From IMG/VR virus record IMGVR_UViG_3300045918_000554, positions 1 through 28,196 of that record: a stretch of 28,196 nt of DNA. One strand, written 5' to 3'. The stretch comes from a virus. Every line of letters begins with the position of its first letter. Positions within the stretch are counted from its first letter, which is position 1. Made by a program: the position numbers and the translations under genes. This document shows, in pieces, positions 21,285 to 28,196 of the stretch. A model generated the notes under the pieces. It saw only the letters and a program-made list of their open reading frames with translations. It was not told the DNA's origin and made no database searches.

Positions 21285-21295
21285 TAGAATACAAT
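21285..21295 (+). promoter_or_regulatory. Possible promoter of the prkA-like gene
   Basis: TAGAAT (21285-21290) and TACAAT (21290-21295) overlap about 42 bases before the ATG. There is no clear -35 and no GTAACA operator, so this differs from the early family. Confidence 0.4.
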
Positions 21296-21336
21296 CACCG
21301 TCCCAAGTTCCCTTCATCCACCAGGAGTTCCCACGC

Positions 21337-23295
21337 ATGTCAGCTCTCTCCTCGCTCGCAGCATCCTTCGCCGCCAAGTTCGCGCAACCCGAGGTGATGA
21401 GCCTCGAAGCCTACCTGGCCCTCTGCAAGACCGACACCCTCGCCTACGCCACGATGGCCGAGCGCATGGTCGCCGCCATCGGTCAACCCGAGGTCGTCGA
21501 CACCAGCTCGGACCAGCGCCTGTCCCGCATCCACTCGAACAAGAAGGTTCGCATCTACAGCGCCTTCAAGGACTTTCAGGGCATTGAAGACGCCGTCGAG
21601 CGCATCGCAGCCTACTTCCGCAACAGCGCGGCCGGCCTCGAAGAGTCCAAGCAGATCCTGTACCTGAAGGGTCCGGTCGGCGGTGGCAAGAGCTCGCTCG
21701 TCGAGCGCCTCAAGTTCCTGGCTCAGCAGCATCCGATCTACGTCCTGTTCGACGAGTCCGAGAAGAATCTCGAGCTGCAGCTCTCGCCGGTGTTCGAATC
21801 GCCCCTCGGCCTGTTCAACGCCTTCGAGCACGGCGACTGGCTCGACGCCGAGTTCGGCATTGCGCCGCGCTACCTCAGCACGGTGATGTCCGGTTGGGCG
21901 CAGCAGAAGCTGCAAGAGTTCGGCGGCGACCTGTCCAAGTTCAAGGTCATGAAGCTCTACCCGAACAAGGACCGCCAGATCGGCGTGATGAAGGTCGAGC
22001 CGGGCGACGAGAACAATCAAGACGTCTCAGTGCTCATCGGCAAGACCGACCTGCGCAAGCTCGAGAAGCTCGCTCAGAACCACCCGTACGCCTACAGCTA
22101 CAGCGGCGGCCTGAACCGCACCAATCAAGGCCTGATGGACTTCGCCGAAATGTTCAAGGCGAACATCAAGACGCTGAACCCGCTGCTCATGGCCACTCAA
22201 GAGCACAACTACCAGGGCACCGAAGCCATTCCGGCCATGCCCTACACCGGCGTCATCGTTGCACACAGCAACGAAAGCGAATGGTTCGCCTTCCGCAACA
22301 ACAAGACCAACGAGGCCTTCCTCGACCGGGTCTACATCGTCGACGTGCCGTACTGCCTGCGCACCGAAGAAGAAGTCAAGATCTACGAGAAGATGCTGCG
22401 TGGCTCGAGCCTGGCCAAGGCCCCGATCGCTCCCGGCACCCTCAAGATGCTGGCTCAGTGGTCCATTCTGACCCGCCTCAAGGAGCCGCAGAACTCGACC
22501 GTCTACGCCAAGCTGCGCGTGTACAACGGCGACAACGTGAAGGACACCATGCCCAACGCGAAGTCGCTCGAAGAGTACCGTAGCAAGGCCGGCATCGACG
22601 AGGGCATGGCTGGCATGTCGACGCGCTTCGCCTTCAAGGTGCTGTCCGCCGTCTACGACCTGCGTCCCGAAGAGCAGCAAGCCAACCCGATCGACCTGAT
22701 GTACGTCATCGAAGAATCCGTCCGCAAGGAAGGTCTGCCCGAAGAGCAGTTCAACAAGTACATGTCCTTCATCAAGGACTGGCTGCAGCCGAAGTACTTC
22801 GACTTCGTCGAGAAGGAGCTGCGCACGGCCTACCTCGAGTCCTACCGCTCGTTCGGTCAGAACATGTTCGAGCGCTACGTCCTGTTCGCTGACGCCTGGA
22901 TCGAGGACAGCCAGTGCCGTGATCCCGAGACGCACGTCATTCTGAACCGTGACGCGCTGAATCAGAAGCTCGAAGAAATCGAGAAGGCCGCTTCGATCAC
23001 CAACGCCAAGGACTTCCGCAACGAGATCGTCAACTACGTCCTCAAGTACAAGGCCAAGCACGAAGGCAATGCGCCGGCCTGGGATGCCTACGAGAAGATG
23101 AAGACCGTCATCGAGAAGCGCATGTTCTCGGCGACCGAGCAGATCATGCCCGTCATCGCCTTCGGTCCGAAGCAGGACAAGGACACGCAGGACAAGCACG
23201 AAGGCTTCGTCTCACGCATGGTCGAGCGTGGCTACACCACCGAGCAGGTCAAGATCCTGGTCAGCTGGTTCACCGCCAACCGCAAGGCCTCCTAG
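21337..23295 (+). CDS. prkA: PrkA (YeaG)-type serine protein kinase
   Basis: 652 residues, close to E. coli YeaG (about 644). The N-terminal AAA+-like domain has the Walker A motif GPVGGGKSS at 112-120. Other family blocks are HSNKKVRIYSAFKDFQGIEDAVERI, YSGGLNRTNQGLMDFAEMFKANI and HSNESEWFAFRNNKTNEAFLDRVYIVDVPYCLRTEEE, and the C-terminal kinase-like domain is full length. In bacteria PrkA acts with YeaH and YcgB/SpoVR in starvation and stress survival. AGGAG precedes the ATG. The usual next gene, yeaH, is displaced by an endonuclease gene and a membrane-protein gene. Confidence 0.95.
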   Translation: MSALSSLAASFAAKFAQPEVMSLEAYLALCKTDTLAYATMAERMVAAIGQPEVVDTSSDQRLSRIHSNKKVRIYSAFKDFQGIEDAVERIAAYFRNSAAGLEESKQILYLKGPVGGGKSSLVERLKFLAQQHPIYVLFDESEKNLELQLSPVFESPLGLFNAFEHGDWLDAEFGIAPRYLSTVMSGWAQQKLQEFGGDLSKFKVMKLYPNKDRQIGVMKVEPGDENNQDVSVLIGKTDLRKLEKLAQNHPYAYSYSGGLNRTNQGLMDFAEMFKANIKTLNPLLMATQEHNYQGTEAIPAMPYTGVIVAHSNESEWFAFRNNKTNEAFLDRVYIVDVPYCLRTEEEVKIYEKMLRGSSLAKAPIAPGTLKMLAQWSILTRLKEPQNSTVYAKLRVYNGDNVKDTMPNAKSLEEYRSKAGIDEGMAGMSTRFAFKVLSAVYDLRPEEQQANPIDLMYVIEESVRKEGLPEEQFNKYMSFIKDWLQPKYFDFVEKELRTAYLESYRSFGQNMFERYVLFADAWIEDSQCRDPETHVILNRDALNQKLEEIEKAASITNAKDFRNEIVNYVLKYKAKHEGNAPAWDAYEKMKTVIEKRMFSATEQIMPVIAFGPKQDKDTQDKHEGFVSRMVERGYTTEQVKILVSWFTANRKAS

Positions 23296-23315
23296 GAATA
23301 CTTTTGCTGAAATCG

Positions 23316-23323
23316 CTAAATAG
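23316..23323 (+). promoter_or_regulatory. Late-type motif CTAAATAG
   Basis: A weaker version of the late core about 22 bases before the GIY-YIG start. Its place relative to the AGGAGA site matches that of the other two GIY-YIG genes. Confidence 0.45.
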
Positions 23324-23344
23324 ATCATCCAACAGGAGAAGTCT

Positions 23345-24151
23345 ATGAAGCGAGCTGATCAGCGAAAGTACCACTACATCTACAAGATTACCCGTATAGA
23401 CGGGAGTGGCAAATACTACTTCGGGATGCATAGCACCGATGATCTTGATGACGGATACTTCGGGAGCGGCACGCGACTCTGGAAGTCGATCAGAAAACAC
23501 GGTAAGGATAAGCACTCCAAGGAGATCTTGGAGTTCCTTCCTTCTCGTGATGCTCTGAAAGCTCGCGAGAAGGAGCTCGTGACCGAACAGATGCTTGATG
23601 ACGAGCTATGCATGAACATTGTCCCAGGCGGCCACGGGAACTCTCCAAGAGCGCACTGGAAAACTGAGCCAATGTGGGAGGTCATCTCGGCTAAGCTAAA
23701 AGATCATTGGGCGGATCCAACCGTTAGAGAAGCGGCTTCTCGGCGCGCTATCGCACAGTGGTCCAACCCTGAAGCCCGTGAGGTGCAAAGCCAACTCAAA
23801 CATCAACAGTATGAAAGTCAAGAGCTTCTGGATAAGATCAGTGCTGCGTCAACAGTAGCGTGGGCCTGTCCAGAGCTTCGTGAGGCCCAACGACAGATGT
23901 TGATGATGAAGTGGCAAGACCCCGAGTATCGGGCTAAGAATCTCAAGTCTCAAGCTGAACTCAAGAAAACACCAGCCTTCATCGAGGCTCAACGAGCGGC
24001 GAAGCTCGGTAACAAGAACCCCCACTATGGCACTATGTGGGTTCACAATGACAATCTTCAACGGTCAATGCGGGTTCGCAAGTCTGAACCCATTCAAGAT
24101 GGCTGGCAGCCAGGAAGAAGGATGTATAATCAATCATGTTCAAACACATAG
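23345..24151 (+). CDS. GIY-YIG homing endonuclease (Seg-like)
   Basis: 268 residues. YIYKITR (11-17) and KYYFGMHSTDDLDDGYFGSG form the GIY-YIG core, typical of T4 Seg-type free-standing homing nucleases. AREKELVTEQMLDDELCMNIVPGG supplies the conserved Glu and Asn region. The C-terminal half has repeated helical units (LKDHWADPTVREAASRRA, SNPEAREVQSQL, QDPEYRAKNLK) that probably bind DNA. AGGAGA precedes the ATG. It splits the prkA-yeaH pair. The 3' end overlaps the next gene by 16 bases. Confidence 0.88.
   Translation: MKRADQRKYHYIYKITRIDGSGKYYFGMHSTDDLDDGYFGSGTRLWKSIRKHGKDKHSKEILEFLPSRDALKAREKELVTEQMLDDELCMNIVPGGHGNSPRAHWKTEPMWEVISAKLKDHWADPTVREAASRRAIAQWSNPEAREVQSQLKHQQYESQELLDKISAASTVAWACPELREAQRQMLMMKWQDPEYRAKNLKSQAELKKTPAFIEAQRAAKLGNKNPHYGTMWVHNDNLQRSMRVRKSEPIQDGWQPGRRMYNQSCSNT
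24125..24136 (+). promoter_or_regulatory. TATAAT promoter inside the endonuclease gene, leaderless
   Basis: TATAAT (24125-24130) lies in the last codons of the GIY-YIG gene. The expected start falls within a base of the ATG at 24136. Confidence 0.55.
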
Positions 24152-24447
24152 TCAACTTCAACACGTGGTTCGATGGCCTGCCTGGAGACAAGCGCTTTGG
24201 ATTGTTCATGGCGGCGATGATCACCGCCATCTTCCCAATGCAGCTTGGCTTCAAGTTTGGCTATCCGATCATCGGCCTGCTTGGGCTCACGTGGTTCTCA
24301 GTCATCACTTTCGTCGGCGCGATTCGAGCCCTCGGTATTCAGCGGCACAAGCTGCTTCATGCCATTGTCTCTATCACCATGATGTTGATGTTGCTGGCCA
24401 TTGTGCTGAAGTTTGCCATTGACACGGTCTATGGAAATTCGGTGTAA
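24136..24447 (+). CDS. Three-pass membrane protein
   Basis: 103 residues with hydrophobic segments at about 22-36, 43-63 and 73-96 (FGLFMAAMITAIFPM, PIIGLLGLTWFSVITFVGAI, AIVSITMMLMLLAIVLKFAI). It overlaps the end of the endonuclease gene and has its own TATAAT box. No family is recognised. It could have come in with the endonuclease cassette or be an old member of the stress module. Confidence 0.72.
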   Translation: MFKHIVNFNTWFDGLPGDKRFGLFMAAMITAIFPMQLGFKFGYPIIGLLGLTWFSVITFVGAIRALGIQRHKLLHAIVSITMMLMLLAIVLKFAIDTVYGNSV

Positions 24448-24450
24448 ATA
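24443..24450 (+). promoter_or_regulatory. Late-type motif TGTAAATAG before yeaH
   Basis: TAAATAG overlapping the previous stop codon, about 34 bases ahead of the yeaH-like start, which has AAGGAGA upstream. Confidence 0.45.
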
Positions 24451-24483
24451 GTCAAGCTGAGACAGATTCGCAAGGAGAACCCT

Positions 24484-25836
24484 ATGTCAGATTCGCCAGC
24501 ATTGGCCACGTTCATCTTCGTTGACCGCCGGACCACGGGACGAGGTAAGTCCCTTCCAAATCGTGAGAAGCTGCTCCATCGCATCAAGGAGAGCATTCGA
24601 CAATCCCGACCACAAGACATCGACTCGTCTGGCGTCAAGGGTGGCGCCACCGCTCAGAAGCAGCTCGCTGGTCCCGTGAAGGTCGCGCGTCAAGCGCTGG
24701 CCGAGCCGAACTTCTGCTATGACCGCAACAGCGGCGAGCGTGAGATCGTTCTGCCCGGCAATGACCGTTGGCTGAAGGGCGACGAGTTTCCGATGGGTGG
24801 CGATAGCGACGACGCCGGTGGCAACGGTGACGGCTCCGGTCCCGGCGAGGATGGTGAGGACGACTTCATCGTCAACATCAGCCGCGACGAGTTCCTCAAC
24901 GTCTACTTCGAAGACTGCGAGCTGCCGGACCTCGAGCAGACCGCGCAGAAGGAGCTGCCAGAGGCAGTTCGCAAGCCAGCCGGCTTTCAGAAGGAGGGCA
25001 ACCCAGGCCAGTTCAGCGTCATTCGCTCGTATCGCAACTCGATCGGCCGGCGCCGTGCGCTGACCACCGACGATCGCGAGGAGATCGAGGTGCTCGAGGA
25101 GGAGTACAAGGGTCTGATGCTCGACCTCGTCGATGGCATCGATGCTCACGAGCGCATGGCCTGGATCGAGGCTCGCATCGAAGAGCTGCGCACCAAGATG
25201 GCCGCCATGCCGCTGTTCGAGCGCGTGGATCACCGCTATCGCAAGACTGAGCGCGTCATGGTCAAGCAGGCGCAAGCCGTGCTGATGATGGCCATGGACA
25301 TCTCAGGCTCGATGGACGAGGAGCGCAAGCGGCTCGCTCGCAAGTTCTTCTCGCTGCAGTATGCCTTCATCGTTCGCAAGTACCCGAACACCGACCTCAT
25401 CTTCGTCTATCACACAGACAAGGCTGAGGAGGTGAACGAAGAAGAATTCTTCACGAGCCGCAAGAATGGTGGTACAGTAGCATCAACGGCTTTCGTGCTT
25501 GCCAATCAGATCTTCACCGAGCGCTACGACCCAACTCAAACGAACCTCTACCTGTCCTACGCAACCGACGGCGACAACTGGTCGAGCGACAACTCAATCG
25601 TCATCGACACGCTCGAAGGCAAGGGATTGCTCGCCAAGCTGCGCCACGCCGTGTACATTCAGGTTGGCGCCGAGATGGGTGGTCAGTGGGGTGGTGGCGG
25701 TCAAGCAGCGTTCTGGAACGTGATGACCTCGATCAGCAAGACATCGCCGAAGCTGCACGCCGTCAAGGTTCACACCGACGACGAAGTGTTTAAAGAGTTC
25801 AAAACCGTTTACGCCAAAAAGCCAACGAAGGCCTGA
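24484..25836 (+). CDS. yeaH: YeaH / DUF444 VWA-like protein
   Basis: 450 residues against about 427 in E. coli YeaH. The start FVDRRTTGRGKSLPNREKLLHRIKESI, the ISRDEFLNVYFEDCELPDLE block and a Gly/Asp-rich linker (about 105-130) are typical. The C-terminal VWA-like domain carries DISGSM at 272-277, a metal-binding MIDAS motif. The VYHTDKAEEVNEEEFFTSRKNGGT block fits the family. It is a known partner of PrkA. AAGGAGA precedes the ATG, and the SpoVR gene follows after one base. Confidence 0.95.
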   Translation: MSDSPALATFIFVDRRTTGRGKSLPNREKLLHRIKESIRQSRPQDIDSSGVKGGATAQKQLAGPVKVARQALAEPNFCYDRNSGEREIVLPGNDRWLKGDEFPMGGDSDDAGGNGDGSGPGEDGEDDFIVNISRDEFLNVYFEDCELPDLEQTAQKELPEAVRKPAGFQKEGNPGQFSVIRSYRNSIGRRRALTTDDREEIEVLEEEYKGLMLDLVDGIDAHERMAWIEARIEELRTKMAAMPLFERVDHRYRKTERVMVKQAQAVLMMAMDISGSMDEERKRLARKFFSLQYAFIVRKYPNTDLIFVYHTDKAEEVNEEEFFTSRKNGGTVASTAFVLANQIFTERYDPTQTNLYLSYATDGDNWSSDNSIVIDTLEGKGLLAKLRHAVYIQVGAEMGGQWGGGGQAAFWNVMTSISKTSPKLHAVKVHTDDEVFKEFKTVYAKKPTKA

Positions 25837-25837
25837 C

Positions 25838-27322
25838 ATGACCGAACCACTGTTGATTACCTCTCGCTGTGACTGGACACCCGAGCTGATCGCTCGCGTG
25901 TACAGGGAGATCGAGACCATCGCCTACGAGGAGCTCGACCTCAAGGGCAAGGTCTATCCCAATCAGCTCGAGATCATCACGACCGAGCAGATGATGGACG
26001 CCTACGCCTCCATCGGCCTCCCAGTCCACTACAACCACTGGTCCTTCGGCAAGGACTTCCTCAAGACCGCCAAGGGCTACGAGTCCGGCCGCACTGGCCT
26101 CGCCTACGAGATCGTCATCAACTCCAAGCCTTGCATCAGCTATCTGATGGAGGACAACAACATGATGATGCAGGCGCTCGTGATCGCTCACGCCGCCTTC
26201 GGTCACAACGCCGTCTTCAAGAACAACGAGACGTTCAAGCAGTGGACCAACGCTGGCAACATCGTCGACTACATGATCTTCGCTCGTGACTACATCCGTC
26301 AGTGCGAGGAGCGCTACGGTCCTGAGGAGGTCGAGCAGCTGCTCGACGCAGCGCACGCACTGGCACCGCACGGCATCGACAAGTACAAGCGCAAGCATCG
26401 GCCGAAGCTGTCCGACGAAGCTCGTCTGAAGAAGCTGATCGAGCGCGACGAGCAGCGCCAGCGCGAGCTCGACATCATCATGCAGAAGACGTCGTTCCGC
26501 GACCCAGAGCTCGACGACGAGATCGAGCACGACGAGCAGGAAGAGAACTTGCTCTACTACCTGATGAAGAACTCGCCGATTCTGGAGCAGTGGCAGCGCG
26601 AAGTGCTGCGCATCGTGCACAAGATCAATCAGTACTTCTATCCGCAGACGCAGACGCAGGTGCTGAACGAGGGCTACGCATCCTTCGTGCACTACTACAT
26701 CATGACGCGCCTCGAAGAGAAGGGCATTCTGTCGGCCGACGCGTTCATCGCCTTCCTTCAAAGCCACAGCGGCGTGATCTATCAGCCGCCGTACAACTCG
26801 CGCCGCTACAGCGGTGGCCTGAACCCGTACTACCTCGGCTTCAACATTCTGATGGACGTCAAGCGCATGATCGAAGCGCCGACGGACGAGGACCGTGAGT
26901 GGTTCCCGCACCTCATGGGCCGCCGCTGGCAAGAGGTCGTGCAAGAGGCCTGCTTCGAGCATCGCGACGACAGCTTCATCATGCAGTACCTGTCGCCGAA
27001 CGTCATTCGCAAGCTCGGCCTGTTCAGCGTGAAGATCGATCGCAACGACGACGGTGATCCGCAAGCGTTCGTCTCCGAGATTCACGATGACGTCGGCTAC
27101 AAGCAGCTGCGCATCAATCTGGCTCGCAGTCGTGAGCGCATCAACGGTGTGCCGGTGATCAAGGTCATTGGCGCCGACATGGAGGGTGATCGCACTCTCA
27201 GTCTTGCCTACGTCCCGTACAAGGGTCGTGAGCTGGATCGTGACAGCGCTACGCAGGTCGCCGACTACATCGACTATCTGTGGGGCTACCCAGTTGAACT
27301 CGACGACGGAACGGAGGAGTGA
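25838..27322 (+). CDS. spoVR: SpoVR / YcgB family protein
   Basis: 494 residues, near the 510 of E. coli YcgB. Diagnostic blocks are HYNHWSFGKDF, YEIVINSKPCISYLMEDN, IAHAAFGHNAVFKNN, NEGYASFVHYYIM and GLNPYYLGFNIL. The conserved His and Glu residues suggest a metal site, but the biochemical role is not settled. It lies one base after yeaH, so the two are co-translated. The full order prkA-yeaH-spoVR matches bacterial clusters. Confidence 0.95.
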   Translation: MTEPLLITSRCDWTPELIARVYREIETIAYEELDLKGKVYPNQLEIITTEQMMDAYASIGLPVHYNHWSFGKDFLKTAKGYESGRTGLAYEIVINSKPCISYLMEDNNMMMQALVIAHAAFGHNAVFKNNETFKQWTNAGNIVDYMIFARDYIRQCEERYGPEEVEQLLDAAHALAPHGIDKYKRKHRPKLSDEARLKKLIERDEQRQRELDIIMQKTSFRDPELDDEIEHDEQEENLLYYLMKNSPILEQWQREVLRIVHKINQYFYPQTQTQVLNEGYASFVHYYIMTRLEEKGILSADAFIAFLQSHSGVIYQPPYNSRRYSGGLNPYYLGFNILMDVKRMIEAPTDEDREWFPHLMGRRWQEVVQEACFEHRDDSFIMQYLSPNVIRKLGLFSVKIDRNDDGDPQAFVSEIHDDVGYKQLRINLARSRERINGVPVIKVIGADMEGDRTLSLAYVPYKGRELDRDSATQVADYIDYLWGYPVELDDGTEE

Positions 27323-27591
27323 TGAACCTAGGTGACTTGCTAAATCTGCCACCGAACACGGTGGAGTGGGAAGCCGAGCGCGCTCGGCTTATCAACGATG
27401 CCATCAACGAAGCTGGTCCAGAGCTTCGTCCAAAGCTCACGGCGCTTCAAGCCAGCCTCGACGTGCTGCGCGAGACGATGCCGCCCGACCAGTTTCTGCG
27501 CTATCTGATGCTCGAGATTCAAGAGAACCTCGAGAACATGTCAGATCAGTTCGTGATGCTCAAGAACACGGTGCTGCAGACCGGAGCTTAA
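27322..27591 (+). CDS. Small helical protein coupled to spoVR
   Basis: About 89 residues from the ATG at 27322, which overlaps the spoVR stop (TGATG) and has GGAGG just upstream. It is acidic and almost all helical (AERARLINDAINEAGPELRPKLTALQASLDVLRETM, EIQENLENMSDQFVMLKNTV), so a coiled-coil partner is plausible. It may be a fourth part of the module. Its stop overlaps the stop of the opposing gene. Confidence 0.75.
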   Translation: MNLGDLLNLPPNTVEWEAERARLINDAINEAGPELRPKLTALQASLDVLRETMPPDQFLRYLMLEIQENLENMSDQFVMLKNTVLQTGA

Positions 27592-28196
27592 ATCCAGACG
27601 ATGTCGAAGATGCTCCAGTTCAGCGAGTCGCCGGAGACTGGAGCGTCAATCGTTGCGCCAATCTGCACTATCACCTGAGATGGCACAACGTTCGTCAGGG
27701 TTGCTGTCGCGATGGCTCCGGTAACCGTGGTGTAGGTGTTTGACCGAAGCACCATAGTTGTCCAGCTCGTGCCCGCGTTGATTGAGTACGAGATGAAAAA
27801 GGCGTTGATGAAGTTGCTGCCTGCACCAGACCCCGCCGAGGCGGTGTATCGAACGCTGAGCGTTCCAGATTGTGCCGTCGACCCAGCAAACGGGAATTGA
27901 ACGTTGTTTGCCTGAGTGCCTTGAGTCGGGTCGCCAGCTATTGCCAGCGTAGCGGCGGTAGTGGAGTCCACCGATGCAGCCGTAGTATCGTATGCATTCG
28001 CCAAATTCGCAAACGTAGACAGCGTTGACGACTGTGTGATGCTCGATGACACCGGTCTAAGTGCCGCCGGCGTCTTCGTCATGCTACGAAACATCCCCAT
28101 TCGAATAGGTGAGGCGGTGGTGGTTGGAATGGCGACGGTGTCGGTGGTTGATGTAGCTTGATTAGCTGGGACAAAGGATCCGCCCTTCACATACTC
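27588..28196 (-). CDS. Ser/Thr/Ala-rich protein, possibly structural, 5' partial
   Basis: A minus-strand frame open to the window edge; the visible C-terminal 202 residues end SLNWSIFDIVWI. It is rich in Ser, Thr, Ala and Asn with beta-strand spacing (GTLSVRYTASAG, FFISYSINAGTSWTTMVLRS, TVTGAIATATLTNVVPSQVIVQIGATI). The second half looks like a jelly-roll or fibre-head domain, so a tail-fibre, capsid-decoration or other virion protein is likely. The GTG at 28190 is probably internal. It is convergent with the spoVR operon; I see no terminator between them. Confidence 0.65.
   Translation of the reverse strand, partial: EYVKGGSFVPANQATSTTDTVAIPTTTASPIRMGMFRSMTKTPAALRPVSSSITQSSTLSTFANLANAYDTTAASVDSTTAATLAIAGDPTQGTQANNVQFPFAGSTAQSGTLSVRYTASAGSGAGSNFINAFFISYSINAGTSWTTMVLRSNTYTTVTGAIATATLTNVVPSQVIVQIGATIDAPVSGDSLNWSIFDIVWI

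Noticed and set aside
22027-23199. Minus-strand open frame of 390 codons opposite prkA
   Set aside because: Low-complexity Leu/Val/Asp-rich translation without motifs, produced by the codon bias of the plus-strand gene.
25799-27352. Minus-strand open frame of 517 codons opposite spoVR
   Set aside because: Same kind of shadow; the plus strand encodes a recognisable SpoVR protein.

Overview
The window reads as part of the genome of a large, tailed, T4-type phage of a Gram-negative bacterium. Evidence for a phage: dense, mostly co-directional genes with ATGA overlaps; many small unrecognised proteins; three GIY-YIG homing endonucleases and one HNH nuclease; and repeated ATAAATAG motifs (best copy TATAAATA at 3491) matching the T4 late-promoter core. 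A second promoter class with TATAAT boxes controls the small-gene region. A Gram-negative host is inferred from an outer-membrane beta-barrel protein with an AMIN domain, c-type cytochromes and a type IV prepilin-like protein. The host genus cannot be named from the sequence.

Layout. (1) 1-3468: the 3' part of an AMIN-TPR-beta-barrel protein, then two related secreted multiheme c-type cytochromes closed by a strong terminator. (2) 3491-6615: two related membrane-anchored proteins, a saccharopine-dehydrogenase-like enzyme, three small ORFs and a terminator. (3) 6654-9335: Nudix hydrolase, HNH nuclease, a GIY-YIG endonuclease on the minus strand and two unknown proteins. (4) 9373-11627: a 500-base, hairpin-rich stretch without a gene in front of a TROVE/VWA (Ro60-like) protein, so a candidate Y-like RNA locus. 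(5) 11637-12966: a conserved-looking unknown protein and a second minus-strand GIY-YIG gene. (6) 13013-21249: an early-type region of about 20 small genes behind at least eight TATAAT promoters, several with the inverted repeat GTAACA-N10-TGTTAC upstream. It includes a prepilin-like protein, an alarmone-hydrolase-like HD protein, dihydrofolate reductase and a bactofilin. (7) 21285-27591: a PrkA kinase, YeaH/DUF444 and SpoVR module interrupted by a third GIY-YIG gene and a small membrane protein. (8) 27588-28196: the C-terminal part of a minus-strand protein that may be structural.

How the genes may work together (inference). The PrkA-YeaH-SpoVR set is a starvation/stress module in bacteria. 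Here it lies a few genes from a probable (p)ppGpp hydrolase and with a Ro60-like RNA-quality-control protein in the same window, which suggests the phage manages a starved host. The cytochromes and beta-barrel protein suggest that envelope electron transfer is also altered or maintained late in infection. The prepilin-like protein and bactofilin point to pili and cell shape as further targets.
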